Assembly: GCA_022448645.1 (NCBI GenBank)
Contig: JAKVBZ010000026.1
Location: 1-58,239, forward strand
Source: Pirellulaceae bacterium
GTDB taxonomy: Bacteria > Planctomycetota > Planctomycetia > Pirellulales > Pirellulaceae
Length of the DNA: 58,239 bases
Reading direction: 5' to 3'
Notes under the pieces: model-generated
The model's database searches: none
Told to the model about the DNA's origin: nothing
Seen by the model: the letters and a program-made list of their open reading frames with translations, nothing else
Shown here: positions 10,278-19,687 of the stretch, piece by piece
How the letters are laid out: every line of letters starts with the position of its first letter
How positions within the stretch are numbered: position 1 is the stretch's first letter
Program-made: the position numbers and the translations under genes

Positions 10278-11750
10278 CTAAGAGACCAGTATGTCGCGGA
10301 CGACATGAGCGCCAGTGACCTCAGGATCGGTCAGGCGCTCTTCACGGCCGGCATGGCGGTAGTAGAGTTCTGTGTGATCCAGGCCCAACTGGTGCAACAG
10401 CGTGGCATGCAGATCAGGGCAGCTGACTCGAGGCTCGATGGAACGATAGCCGAATTCGTCGGTCGCACCATAGGTGTGACCAGGTTTGAAGCCACCACCG
10501 GCCAACAGCAGGCTGAACGCGTGGCGATTGTGGTCTCGACCGTGTCCGTGTTGTGAGATGGGAAGACGTCCAAACTCGCCCGTCCACAAAACGATGGTGC
10601 TGTCCAACAGACCTCTCTGTTTGAGATCCTGAATCAAACCGGCAGTCGGTTTGTCGACCTGGCTGCAGATCTTTTCCAGGCCACCTTTGAGATGGTTGTG
10701 CTGGTCCCACGGCATATCGCTTCCTTGCACCGGCACCATTACCTGGACGAATCTTACCCCTGATTCCACCATGCGACGAGCCATCAGGCAGCGAGTTCCA
10801 TAATTTTCTGTCGTTGAGTCTTCGATCCCGTACATTTTGCGAGTTGCTTCCGTTTCGCTGGAAAGGTCCAATACCTGTTCGGCATTTGCCTGCATGCGCG
10901 CGGCCAGCTCATAGTTGCGAATACGGGCCTCTAACTCGTTGTCCGTAGGATAGCGCAAGCGGCGATATTCGTTCAGCTGTGCCAGTAAGTCCAGATTGGC
11001 GCGTTGCGCGCCGACCGGCGATTTCTTGCTGGGATGCAAGTTCAACACTGCTGCGCCACGCGACTGGATCTCCGTGCCACGAAACAGAGCTGGCAACCAT
11101 CCGTTGTCCCACAGTCGGGTGCCGCCGTTAGGATAGCCGTTTGGGTCGCGTAATACGACGAATGCTGGGAGGTTCTGATTCTCGCTGCCCAGAGCATAAC
11201 TGATCCACGCACCTAGTGTTGGCCGGTGAGGGAAAATCTTGCCCGTGTTCATGCACTGCGTGCCTGGCGGGTGGTTGTTGTTCTCGTTGAACATCGAGCG
11301 GACCAAGCACAAGTCATCCGCCTTGGTGGCCATGTTTGGCAAAAGATTCGATATCTCCATTCCGCACTCGCCATGTTTTGCGAACTTGAATGGACTACCT
11401 AATAGCGTATTGTCCTGGCTGCCGGGTTGGAAGAATTCGAACTGCTCAGAATGCTGTTGGCCGCTACGTTTCTGCAATTCTGGCTTGGGATCGAATAAAT
11501 CCATCTGACTGGGACCGCCAGTCTGAAAGAGTAGAATCATGGACTTGGCCGGAGCCGTAAAATGACCATTCCGCGGCTGCAGGTCCGCACCTCCAGGTCC
11601 ACCGGAATGACGACGGTCAGCCGCCAATAGTCCGTCCGCTTGCAGCAGATGCGCCAGTGCCAGCCCGCCGATACCGAGCATCGATGCCTGCAGATAATCG
11701 CGTCGTGCAAGGGTACTAGTGCTGCGAGGTAACGTTGCTGATGAGGTCAC
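10278..11750 (-). CDS. DUF1501 protein, Tat-exported, pair B
   Basis: This is a 490-residue DUF1501 protein. The N-terminus has a twin-arginine-like signal (ARRDYLQASMLGIGGLAL). Core motifs are LFQTGGPSQMDLFDP (about 92), WTGEFGRLPI (about 389) and GRDHNRHAFS (about 405). It ends with the usual RLTDPEVTGAHVVRDIL tail. It belongs to the same subtype as the pair C protein (shared LLF/LFQxGGPSQMD and GRDHNRHAFS, against FLFMAG and GRDHH in pairs A and D). The upstream partner is the PSD1 gene at 15248-11901, 150 bp away. Confidence 0.85.
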   Translation of the reverse strand: MTSSATLPRSTSTLARRDYLQASMLGIGGLALAHLLQADGLLAADRRHSGGPGGADLQPRNGHFTAPAKSMILLFQTGGPSQMDLFDPKPELQKRSGQQHSEQFEFFQPGSQDNTLLGSPFKFAKHGECGMEISNLLPNMATKADDLCLVRSMFNENNNHPPGTQCMNTGKIFPHRPTLGAWISYALGSENQNLPAFVVLRDPNGYPNGGTRLWDNGWLPALFRGTEIQSRGAAVLNLHPSKKSPVGAQRANLDLLAQLNEYRRLRYPTDNELEARIRNYELAARMQANAEQVLDLSSETEATRKMYGIEDSTTENYGTRCLMARRMVESGVRFVQVMVPVQGSDMPWDQHNHLKGGLEKICSQVDKPTAGLIQDLKQRGLLDSTIVLWTGEFGRLPISQHGHGRDHNRHAFSLLLAGGGFKPGHTYGATDEFGYRSIEPRVSCPDLHATLLHQLGLDHTELYYRHAGREERLTDPEVTGAHVVRDILVS

Positions 11751-11900
11751 GTTGGCTCCTCAGGTTTGGACTCATGATGGATGATCGATAGGCCATGTGT
11801 GGTCGACACACTTTTTCCTGACTCTGAATTGGGCGGGCGACAGCCATGGCAACATTTACCCTTCCCAGGCGAAGGTGGACTTCTTACAGCTCATTTTACT

Positions 11901-14900
11901 TCACTCCGCATACAAAAATTCGCTCGTATTCAGCAGCGTGTGGCATAGTTCTGTCAGAGCATGCTCGCGTGCTTCTTGGTCCGATATTCCACTTTCACGA
12001 TAACGGTTTGTCTGGTCGATTAGCGACGTCGCACACAAGGCTGCTTCTTGTTCATCTGGCAAGCGGGCCAGCGCTGTGCGAAATGCTGCCGGAATCAACT
12101 GGGACGGGTCATGGTCGACCTGTTGGAGTAGGCGTTGAGCAAAATACTCGGCATGCTTGGCCACGAACTCGTCATTCATCATTGTCAAAGACTGCAGCGG
12201 GACGGCCGAGGTGTCGCGACGCGAGCAACTGGTCGAAATCAACGGCTGGTCAAATACGGACAACATCGAGAGATTGTACGCTCGACGTGCCAATAGATAG
12301 ATGCTGCGCCGCCACTTGGAGGTCGGTGTGGATAGTTGGGAGGCGTCAACCACGATCTTGCCATCCGATTGGAATTTCAACATCACCGGCGGGCCACCGG
12401 CAGTGGTGTCCAGTTTGCCGCTGACGGCCAAGATGGAATCACGCACAACTTCGGCTTCCAGCCGTTTCAGATTCATTCGCCACAGCAAGCGGTTCTCGGG
12501 ATCGCTGAACGACGCTTCTGTTCTGCCTGTGGCAAGCTTGCCGTCGGTTGTTTCCTGCCCCGTTTCCGATGCTTGGCGATAGACGCTTGACTGCATTATC
12601 AACCGAATCATCGGTTTGACTTTCCAGCCCCCTTCGACAAATTGTACTGAAAGCCATTCCAATAGCTCAGGGTGTGTTGGTCGTTCGCCCTCAACGCCGA
12701 AATTTCCCGGAGTCCGTACCAGTCCCTCACCCATCAAGTGTTGCCAGATGCGATTGACCATCACGCGTGTTACCAGGGCACCGGCAGGTGAGCCAGGATC
12801 GGTCAACCATTGGGCGAGGGCGGTGCGGCGTCCACTGCTGCTGTTACCGACCGGCTCGACTTGGGCCAATGCCGCCTCGTCGGAATCCACCAGCACTCGC
12901 AGGAAGCCGGGCACGACTTCCCGAGTTGGATTCATGTAGTCGCCGCGTTCCAGCATGAAGGTGGGGGGAGGTGGGCCGACATCAAACAAAGCTTGAATCT
13001 TGCCCCACGACGACCGTTGCGACTCGTATTGCTTCAATGCCTGCTCCAACGATTCGATTTCGGTGCGGTTGGAGTCTAACAATCCAGTACTTACGTCATC
13101 GTCAGAGATCGCCAATGTCTCCTCAAATTTCTTTACCAAGTCACGTTGCACTTCGTTCCGCTTGTCCTCGACGATCTCAAACGCGGATCGTACGTCGTCG
13201 CGGATCGAATCGGGCAAGGTTGCGATCTTTTCGCCCATCAGTCGCTTGCGAGTTACTGCACGTAACTGTTCTATCTTTGAATTTGTTTCCGCGATTTGTT
13301 GATCGACTTCGGCGTTATGCCGTTTGATTTCCGTCAATTCAGTGGGAGAAACATTGAGCAGCGAGCGATCGTCGATGTAGGGCCTGTAGGGATGCACCGG
13401 TTTCCATAGGTCGGGATTGAACGCCGGCGTGAAGATGGCCATCAAGCGGTAGTAGTCTTCCTGCGGAATCGGATCGACTTTGTGGTTGTGGCAACGGGCA
13501 CACTGCATGGTAAGACCGAGTAAGCTACTGCCTACGATTTCGACGGTGTCATGCAGCACGTCGAAGTAGCTGAGTGGGATGTTATTCTCCGGTTCGTGGG
13601 TCTGGTCACGTGCTGTGCGCAAGTAGCCAGTAGCGATCAGGTTCTCGCGGATTTTGTCGGTGTAACGGTTTGTTTCACGCCAATTGACTGATTCGTCGCC
13701 AGCAATCTGTTCGGCAATGAATTCGTCATACGGTTTGTTGTCGTTAAAGGCCTTGATCACGTAATCGCGGTAGCGCCATTTGCCACTGGTAGTGATAATC
13801 AAGGCAGGTACGTGGTCGAAACCAACCGTATCGGCATAACCCACTACGTCCAGCCAATGCCGCGCCCATCGCTCGCCGAACTGGGGTGATTCCAAAAGGT
13901 GGTCGATCAGTCGCTCAAAAGCGCGAGGTGCCGTGTCGGCCAGGAACTTAGCTACCTGGTCTGGCGAAGGTGGTAGCCCGACCAGGTCGAGGTAGGCTCG
14001 GCGGACGAGCGTCACACGGTCTGCCTCGGGTGAGTATCCAAACTCTTTTTCTTCTAGTCTCGTCAGTACAAATGCATCCACAGGCGTGCGCACTCGCTCC
14101 ACCCTCTGTGGCGTGGGAGGTTCGACTGAGACAAGTTTTTGAAACGCCCAGTGTTCTCGGTCGTAGTCACTAATCAGCTGTGGCCGTGCAGGCTCAGCGA
14201 TTTGTTCCTCCGCTGGCATACCAAGTCGGATCCAGCGAGCAAGGACAGAGATTTCTTCAGCCGTCAGACGTTCTTCTCCGTCAGGTGGCATTTTACCGCG
14301 TTGGATCAGTTGCATCAGATAGCTGCGATTGGGGTGGCCTCGCACGATAGCGTGGCCGTTCTTTCCGCCGCGAAACATGCTTTCCACCGTGCGTAAATCG
14401 AGGTCCCCTTCTTGAGAATCCGCACCATGGCAGTCGTGGCAACGGCGCACCAGGATTGGCAGGACATCGCGCTCAAAGTGTGGTGTCGTCGGCAGGGAGA
14501 CGTCCTGCACGGTCAACTCAAGTCTCAGGCGAGTAAAGTCGCCTGTGTGCGGTTGTTCCGTGCCGTCAGCCCACGCATCGACGATGAAGTAAATGAAGTC
14601 GCCGGGATGGACGGTCTGGTCAGTGACGTGAAACGTATTGTTCTCTGATGCGGTGCCACACCGACTGTCGCCGGTGGATAGCTCTACCGGGGTAAACCCG
14701 TTAACGGGGTCGGGGGCCGGCCCACGTTCGATGTACCACTGAATTCCTCGGTTGTCATTTCGTTCCTTTTGGGCGTGTTGGAACGAACCTTCGATCTCTA
14801 AAGTTCCCGAAACGGGACTGCGCCAACCTAGGATACAGGCGTCGTCATGGCCAGGGGCGAAGAAAATGTCACCAACTTCAAACCGAATGTCCAGGTCGTG

Positions 14901-15248
14901 TTGCAATGTGAATCGACCGATAACCGGTTGGCGATAGTCACCTGCTGCGTGTTTGACCCACGCGTCGACCGGTCGATCGAACAGTCGAGCGCCATGGTTT
15001 TCGAGTGCCTCATACTTTCCGTCACGCAACCACTGGCGACTGGCCAAGGTTGGTGTGCGGCTGGTCGTGCGCAGAAAGTGCCAGGTTGGTTCACCATACC
15101 GGTCTGTATTGGGGTTCTCACAGCGCCGACCTGGACGAAAATCCTCGGCCAGGTTCCAAGTCATTGTCTCTGCGATAACGGCTTCTGACAGAAGTGTCAA
15201 CGCGACGCACAGATATGCACAAATTTGAACAAGACCTTGAAACTTCAT
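11901..15248 (-). CDS. PSD1 and planctomycete cytochrome C domain protein with extra N-terminal beta domain, pair B
   Basis: I place the start at the ATG at 15248, which begins a signal peptide (MKFQGLVQICAYLCVALTLL), giving about 1115 residues; a GTG 45 nt upstream is less likely. After the signal comes an unassigned region of about 220 residues rich in beta strands (WNLAEDF, ENPNTDRYG, GDIFFAPGHDDACILGWRSP) that looks like a carbohydrate-binding or jelly-roll module. Then come the PSCyt1 heme motif CHDCH, DUF1549 with a second motif CARCHNHKVD, a coiled-coil segment, and DUF1553 (SSSGRRTALAQWLTDP, VYRQAS, STSCSRRDTSAVPLQSL). It is the largest of the four PSD1 proteins here. Upstream partner of the DUF1501 gene at 11750. 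Confidence 0.85.
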   Translation of the reverse strand: MKFQGLVQICAYLCVALTLLSEAVIAETMTWNLAEDFRPGRRCENPNTDRYGEPTWHFLRTTSRTPTLASRQWLRDGKYEALENHGARLFDRPVDAWVKHAAGDYRQPVIGRFTLQHDLDIRFEVGDIFFAPGHDDACILGWRSPVSGTLEIEGSFQHAQKERNDNRGIQWYIERGPAPDPVNGFTPVELSTGDSRCGTASENNTFHVTDQTVHPGDFIYFIVDAWADGTEQPHTGDFTRLRLELTVQDVSLPTTPHFERDVLPILVRRCHDCHGADSQEGDLDLRTVESMFRGGKNGHAIVRGHPNRSYLMQLIQRGKMPPDGEERLTAEEISVLARWIRLGMPAEEQIAEPARPQLISDYDREHWAFQKLVSVEPPTPQRVERVRTPVDAFVLTRLEEKEFGYSPEADRVTLVRRAYLDLVGLPPSPDQVAKFLADTAPRAFERLIDHLLESPQFGERWARHWLDVVGYADTVGFDHVPALIITTSGKWRYRDYVIKAFNDNKPYDEFIAEQIAGDESVNWRETNRYTDKIRENLIATGYLRTARDQTHEPENNIPLSYFDVLHDTVEIVGSSLLGLTMQCARCHNHKVDPIPQEDYYRLMAIFTPAFNPDLWKPVHPYRPYIDDRSLLNVSPTELTEIKRHNAEVDQQIAETNSKIEQLRAVTRKRLMGEKIATLPDSIRDDVRSAFEIVEDKRNEVQRDLVKKFEETLAISDDDVSTGLLDSNRTEIESLEQALKQYESQRSSWGKIQALFDVGPPPPTFMLERGDYMNPTREVVPGFLRVLVDSDEAALAQVEPVGNSSSGRRTALAQWLTDPGSPAGALVTRVMVNRIWQHLMGEGLVRTPGNFGVEGERPTHPELLEWLSVQFVEGGWKVKPMIRLIMQSSVYRQASETGQETTDGKLATGRTEASFSDPENRLLWRMNLKRLEAEVVRDSILAVSGKLDTTAGGPPVMLKFQSDGKIVVDASQLSTPTSKWRRSIYLLARRAYNLSMLSVFDQPLISTSCSRRDTSAVPLQSLTMMNDEFVAKHAEYFAQRLLQQVDHDPSQLIPAAFRTALARLPDEQEAALCATSLIDQTNRYRESGISDQEAREHALTELCHTLLNTSEFLYAE

Positions 15249-15293
15249 GGGGCTTGGTCCGTATTTCGCGATCGCACTCGCGTCGGGTTTCAC

Positions 15294-15737
15294 AGTACAA
15301 TGTCTTCTCGTCGAAAACTCGAGGTTAGAGCCTGTGGCTCGCGCGTTGGGTGAATCGAAGTTTTAAAACAAAGCCTAGGGCTACGGCGGTAGGTTATATG
15401 AATGATGACTTGGTGAAAGTGTTCGGGTGTCAGTGATCCGTATGCAAATCTCGAGTTGACCCTGCTGGGATCCCCAAAGCCTGAAACCTAAACCATTGCC
15501 ATACCATACATTTCGTGAATCTCGTTGATTTGACCTGGTGCTGTCGTACTAGGACTCGGTCGCTTCTATATCTATGATAACCGATCGTTAGATCGCTCAC
15601 ATCCCGTTGCGAGATATGTGTTTTCAGGCCGAGGATGTACCTGGTGCAGTATGTGAAACGTTATCCAAATAGAACGTTATCCACATAGATTGTTCAATGG
15701 TCAGTAAGAAGAATACTTCATTCTAGAAAATGGCGAT
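15294..15737. other. Intergenic region between divergent genes
   Basis: No gene seen. It holds a tandem 16-bp repeat with DnaA-box-like cores at 15657-15688 (listed separately), close to the DUF1080 start. Confidence 0.5.
15657..15688 (+). repeat. Tandem 16-bp repeat with DnaA-box-like cores
   Basis: AACGTTATCCAAATAG (15657-15672) is followed at once by AACGTTATCCACATAG (15673-15688), with one mismatch. The second copy contains TTATCCACA (15677-15685), a perfect match to the classical DnaA box; the first has TTATCCAAA. It lies 50 nt before the DUF1080 start. It could be an operator or DnaA-responsive site; no other origin features are visible. Confidence 0.45.
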
Positions 15738-16442
15738 ATGAAAATGAAATTTCAATTATCAACACTTGTAACCTGTGGCAGCTTTCGCACAGTTGTTTTC
15801 GTCGTGCTCCTTTTTGGCACGGCACACACCATGGTGGAAAAGTTAGCCATTTCCGTTGCACGTGCCCAGTCGGTGAACGAATCTGATAAGGACTTTGTGC
15901 CTTTGTTTGATGGTAAATCGTTTGATGGGTGGGAAGGCAATCTTGATGTGTTTCGTGTGGAAGAAGCTGCCATAGTTGGTGGAACACTAGACGATCCCAT
16001 TCCCAAGAATCAGTTTTTGTGTACCAAAAAGGAATTTGAAGATTTTGAGTTGAGACTGAGTGTTCGCGTGATTGATGAGGACATCAATGCGGGGATTCAA
16101 ATTCGCAGCCGGCGCATTCCGGACCATCACGAAATGATCGGATATCAAGCTGACGTCGGCGGCGCATGGTGGGGCAAGCTTTATGATGAATCTCGCCGTA
16201 GAAAAATACTTGCGGGCCCCGAGGATGACACATTACAACGAGTGCTGCGACCAAACGACTGGAATGAGTACGTTATTCGTTGCGAAGGCAAGCGGATTCA
16301 ACTGTGGCTCAACGGCCAGCTTACCGTGGATTACGTCGAGAAAGACGAAAAGATCGAGCAGAACGGGATCATCGGTCTGCAAATCCACTCAGGCCCGCCC
16401 GGAGAAGCGTGGTACAAGAATATTCGAATCAAGGAGCTGTAG
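15738..16442 (+). CDS. DUF1080 (3-keto-disaccharide hydrolase-type) exported protein
   Basis: This 234-residue protein has a long signal region (hydrophobic about 16-32, processing near ARAQS). The DUF1080 concanavalin-like jelly roll follows: FVPLFDGKSFDGWEG (about 52-66), FELRLSVRV, NAGIQIRSRRI, GYQADVGGAWWGKLYDESRR, WNEYVIRCEGKRIQLWLNG and GIIGLQIHSGPPGEAWYKNI. These are the family's standard positions, and the domain fills the whole mature protein. Family members bind or hydrolyse glycans, including 3-keto-sugars, in the periplasm. Gfo/Idh/MocA-type oxidoreductases, one of which lies at 19688, are common partners of 3-keto-sugar pathways. Confidence 0.85.
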   Translation: MKMKFQLSTLVTCGSFRTVVFVVLLFGTAHTMVEKLAISVARAQSVNESDKDFVPLFDGKSFDGWEGNLDVFRVEEAAIVGGTLDDPIPKNQFLCTKKEFEDFELRLSVRVIDEDINAGIQIRSRRIPDHHEMIGYQADVGGAWWGKLYDESRRRKILAGPEDDTLQRVLRPNDWNEYVIRCEGKRIQLWLNGQLTVDYVEKDEKIEQNGIIGLQIHSGPPGEAWYKNIRIKEL

Positions 16443-16598
16443 TGCGGATTCTTGACATAGGCCGGACCGAGGTTGCGTATGTGGTTGCCAGTTCGAAATC
16501 ACAGAAAGCGATTAAATTTCTGACAGCATAGGCATGGGTTTGGTCTGGCCCGCATCTAGCGAGTTCGGCTTACAACTAAAAATGAGTTGAAACTACCT

Positions 16599-17495
16599 CT
16601 AGCACGAAATCTGTTCACGCAACAACTCACCGAACAATTCAACCCGTCGGACTCTCAGCGAATAATTCGGATGCGCGCGAGCTTCAGCAAGATCCTCGGG
16701 TTCCAAGTCGTAGACGATCATCTCGTCTCTTATCCGTTCCAATTGCGTATGAATCAGGATCGTTCCATCAGGGCCGATCATCATGGCCCCACCGGGATGA
16801 TGCGGCTGATTGGGATGGTCTCTAGGAATCGAGTCGACATAGCCGGCCTGCCCGGCTTGGTCGGCATAGATGCAAAAGCATGCATTTTCACGGGCACGCA
16901 TGCGGTAGCCGGCGGAAACAATGTTGAACATTTTGCGGCGTGCAGCTGCTTCTGATTCGGGCGTTGCCTCCCAGCGAGCCTCCCTGCCAGCATGAGGCAT
17001 TAAGATCACATCTGCGCCCTTCAAGGCAACGATGCGCGTGACCTCCGGAAATAAATTGTCGAAACAAATGACCATGCCCACGCGACAGGTTCCGATATCA
17101 AATACGGAAATGTCGCGGCCGCCTTTGTAGAAAAATGACTCGTCACGAGACATATGCAGCTTGCGTTGTTTGCCGATATATCCAGCAGGTCCAACAAGTA
17201 CCTGAGTATTGAACACGATGTCGTTTTCTTTTTCACTGATTCCCGCTGCCAAATAGATGTTGAATTGTTTGGCGATGTCAACCAGCCGCTCGACACTAGG
17301 CCCGTTGGGTACCGCTTCGGCAACCTTCCATGTATCTGGATTGCAGTGCCCGTGAATAACCAACTCGGGAAACAGCACTAGATTCGCATCGTCGGACGCA
17401 GCTCGCTCGCAGAATTGCGCAATGTTCGCCATCGTCTCTTCATATTTTCCCAGTTCGCTGTTCATGCTGACAGCGGCAATTCTCGTTTTTTGCAT
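16599..17495 (-). CDS. Carbon-nitrogen hydrolase (nitrilase superfamily)
   Basis: This 298-residue cytosolic enzyme carries the complete Glu-Lys-Cys triad: Glu in LVLFPELVIHG (about 40-50), Lys in KQRKLHMSRDE (about 112-122) and Cys in GMVICFDNLFPE (about 140-151). It probably acts as an amidase, for example N-carbamoyl or omega-amidase type; the substrate cannot be told. It ends convergently with the DUF1080 gene and starts about 185 bp downstream of the ROK kinase on the same strand. Confidence 0.85.
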   Translation of the reverse strand: MQKTRIAAVSMNSELGKYEETMANIAQFCERAASDDANLVLFPELVIHGHCNPDTWKVAEAVPNGPSVERLVDIAKQFNIYLAAGISEKENDIVFNTQVLVGPAGYIGKQRKLHMSRDESFFYKGGRDISVFDIGTCRVGMVICFDNLFPEVTRIVALKGADVILMPHAGREARWEATPESEAAARRKMFNIVSAGYRMRARENACFCIYADQAGQAGYVDSIPRDHPNQPHHPGGAMMIGPDGTILIHTQLERIRDEMIVYDLEPEDLAEARAHPNYSLRVRRVELFGELLREQISC

Positions 17496-17681
17496 GTTTT
17501 CATAACTCCTGACTGTCGTGAACGTTTACGCTGAGCGTATACCGTCGCAGACCGAAAGATTGAAGGCAGAATTATAATGACAGAAAATATCACCTGTGTA
17601 TGTAAGATTAGAATAACGTAACGCGAAATTTTTCCAACTGTTGTTATACGTATTGTCGTAGATAACTCAACGTAGGATAAA

Positions 17682-18650
17682 CTAATTGTGTTCGGCAAAC
17701 ACGCTCGCTGCGCCGCCTAGGATTCCCAGGTCGTTGCCGAGTTGCCAAGGGACAACTCGAACAAATTCCAGGAGTTCTGGTTGTGTATTTTTACGCATGG
17801 CGGCCAGTGCAGGATCCATCAGGAGCGAGCCCATTCGTGTTAAGCCACCTCCGACGACGATCATTTCGGGACTGAGTACCTGAATGATAATGGATAGCCC
17901 CAGGCCACAATATTGCGCTGCGGTGGATAAGATTTCCTGGGCAACCAGGTCACCTTCACCCGCCACGCGCACAACATCTTCGACGGGAATGCGTCGACCG
18001 TCCGGGCGCATGACGTCACGCAGTTGCGTGGTGTCGCCAGCTGCAACCCGTTCGTAGGCCATCCGAGAGATACCAACGCCGCTGGCGTAGGCCATGACAC
18101 AGCCACGCTTGCCACAGCTACACATGGCGCCGTTTGGTTGGACCACTGCGTGCCCTACCTCGCCAGCGCTGCCCGAATACCCGGCATACACTCGGCCACG
18201 GACCATGACGCCCGCTCCCATGCCGGTACTGACAGTCACATAGCAAACGTCATCGACTCCCTGAGCCGCTCCGAATTGGTGTTCGCCCACAACTGCCATG
18301 TTCGTATCGTTGTCCAGAATCACAGGCAGTCCCAGCTGGTTGGCCAGGACATCACGTAGCGGGAAGTGATCCCAGGCAGGCAAGTTCGAGCAGGTCAACA
18401 CGACGCCGGCACGACCATTGGTGTTTCCTGGAAAACCGATTCCAACCGCCGCGACTTCGTCAGCTGCACGATCAGACGACGCGAGTACGTTCTCGACGGC
18501 CTCGTTGACCGTTGCCATGACAACATCGGGTGGTTGTTCAGCGTGCGACTTGGTCGAGAACCTGGATAGCACTCGTCCTGTTCGGTCGACGACACCGGCT
18601 GCGATTTTCGTTCCCCCGATATCAACGCCAATGGCAAGAGGCTTGGTCAT
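17682..18650 (-). CDS. ROK family sugar kinase (glucokinase-like)
   Basis: This 322-residue protein has the ROK phosphate loop GVDIGGTKIAAGVVD (about 8-22), sugar-binding DNDTNM (about 111), EVGH (about 155) and the zinc motif CSCGKRGC (about 177-184). The usual acidic residue two positions after the last Cys is Met here (about residue 186), which is unusual for a glucose or ManNAc kinase. The second nucleotide motif is VVGGGLTRMG. It probably phosphorylates a hexose in the cytosol. It lies 133 bp downstream of rmlD on the same strand. Confidence 0.85.
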   Translation of the reverse strand: MTKPLAIGVDIGGTKIAAGVVDRTGRVLSRFSTKSHAEQPPDVVMATVNEAVENVLASSDRAADEVAAVGIGFPGNTNGRAGVVLTCSNLPAWDHFPLRDVLANQLGLPVILDNDTNMAVVGEHQFGAAQGVDDVCYVTVSTGMGAGVMVRGRVYAGYSGSAGEVGHAVVQPNGAMCSCGKRGCVMAYASGVGISRMAYERVAAGDTTQLRDVMRPDGRRIPVEDVVRVAGEGDLVAQEILSTAAQYCGLGLSIIIQVLSPEMIVVGGGLTRMGSLLMDPALAAMRKNTQPELLEFVRVVPWQLGNDLGILGGAASVFAEHN

Positions 18651-18783
18651 GATTGGAATCGAGTGGAGCGTGGCAGCCTGGGCAAGCGGGATATAGATTT
18701 ATAATGGTAGGACAGGTTGAAAACCCGTTCTTGATTGTCATTGACTTGGCGACGTCATCAACAGTCTGCCAACACGCTTCGGG

Positions 18784-19653
18784 TCACTTACACTGTGCCT
18801 GGTTTGAAAAATATTCTTGGATACCTTGCTGCCACGTAGGCAGTTGGTGGCCTGTTACCAACTGAAAAAGACGGCAATCGAGCACAGAACGGGCGGGACG
18901 AGGCGTTGTACGTTGGATCGTTTTAGGATCTACCAGCTCTACCGGGTCATGGCGCGCAGCCTGTTGCAACACACTTTTTGCAAATTCGTACCGAGTACAA
19001 GCACCGATACTGGTGACGTTGTAGACGCCATACGCATGAGTGACAAGAAGTTGCTCAATCGCTTCCGCCAGGTGCAGCGTGTAGGTTGGCGATTCGATCT
19101 GGTCGGCGGGCATGCGTACCAATCCATCCTGATCTGCTGCCGAAAGCACTCGTTGCACATAATTTTTTTCTGCGTGACCGAACAACCAAGCAGTTCGTAG
19201 ACTGTAAGTTCGACGGCAGTTATCGCGTGATAACTGTTCTCCGGCCAGCTTGGACTTACCGTAATGATTCAACGGATTCGGCACGCCCGTCTCGTCGTAA
19301 TCTGTCGACGTATCACCGTCGAAGATATAGTCGGAGGAAATATAGACCAATTCACTGTTGCAACGCTCGGCGGCTAGGGCAAGATTTTGTGCACCAACTG
19401 CATTCACACGCCATGCGATTTCTGGGTTGGCCTCACAGCCTTCCAGATCAACGTAGGCAGCTGCGTTGACAATGACGTCAGGACACTCATCCGCTAACGA
19501 TCGGATGGTAGACTCCCTATCCGTAATATCGATCTCGTCAATGTCCCAGGCGACGATCGTACGTTTAGAGTCGGGCTTTTCAGCGTTGCGCTCAAAAACA
19601 CGGCATAAATCCCCGCCGAGCATCCCGCGAGCACCGATGACTGCGATCTTCAT
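18784..19653 (-). CDS. rmlD: dTDP-4-dehydrorhamnose reductase (RmlD-like SDR)
   Basis: This 289-residue extended SDR protein has the Rossmann motif GARGMLGGDL (about 7-16), VNAAAYVDLEGCE (RmlD signature), SSDYIFDG and the catalytic YxxxK in NHYGKSKLAGEQ (about 131-142). Length fits RmlD. It would reduce dTDP-4-keto-rhamnose to dTDP-L-rhamnose. rmlA is present 33 kb away (51725), but rmlB and rmlC are not in the window. A related NAD-dependent sugar reductase role is possible, given the sugar-catabolism neighbours. Confidence 0.75.
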   Translation of the reverse strand: MKIAVIGARGMLGGDLCRVFERNAEKPDSKRTIVAWDIDEIDITDRESTIRSLADECPDVIVNAAAYVDLEGCEANPEIAWRVNAVGAQNLALAAERCNSELVYISSDYIFDGDTSTDYDETGVPNPLNHYGKSKLAGEQLSRDNCRRTYSLRTAWLFGHAEKNYVQRVLSAADQDGLVRMPADQIESPTYTLHLAEAIEQLLVTHAYGVYNVTSIGACTRYEFAKSVLQQAARHDPVELVDPKTIQRTTPRPARSVLDCRLFQLVTGHQLPTWQQGIQEYFSNQAQCK

Positions 19654-19687
19654 GGTTTCAGGTGGTGTTGTTATTGTTAAGTGTGAT

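Noticed and set aside
15657..15688. A replication origin at the DnaA-box-like repeats.
   Set aside because: Only two boxes, no AT-rich unwinding region, and no replication genes nearby.
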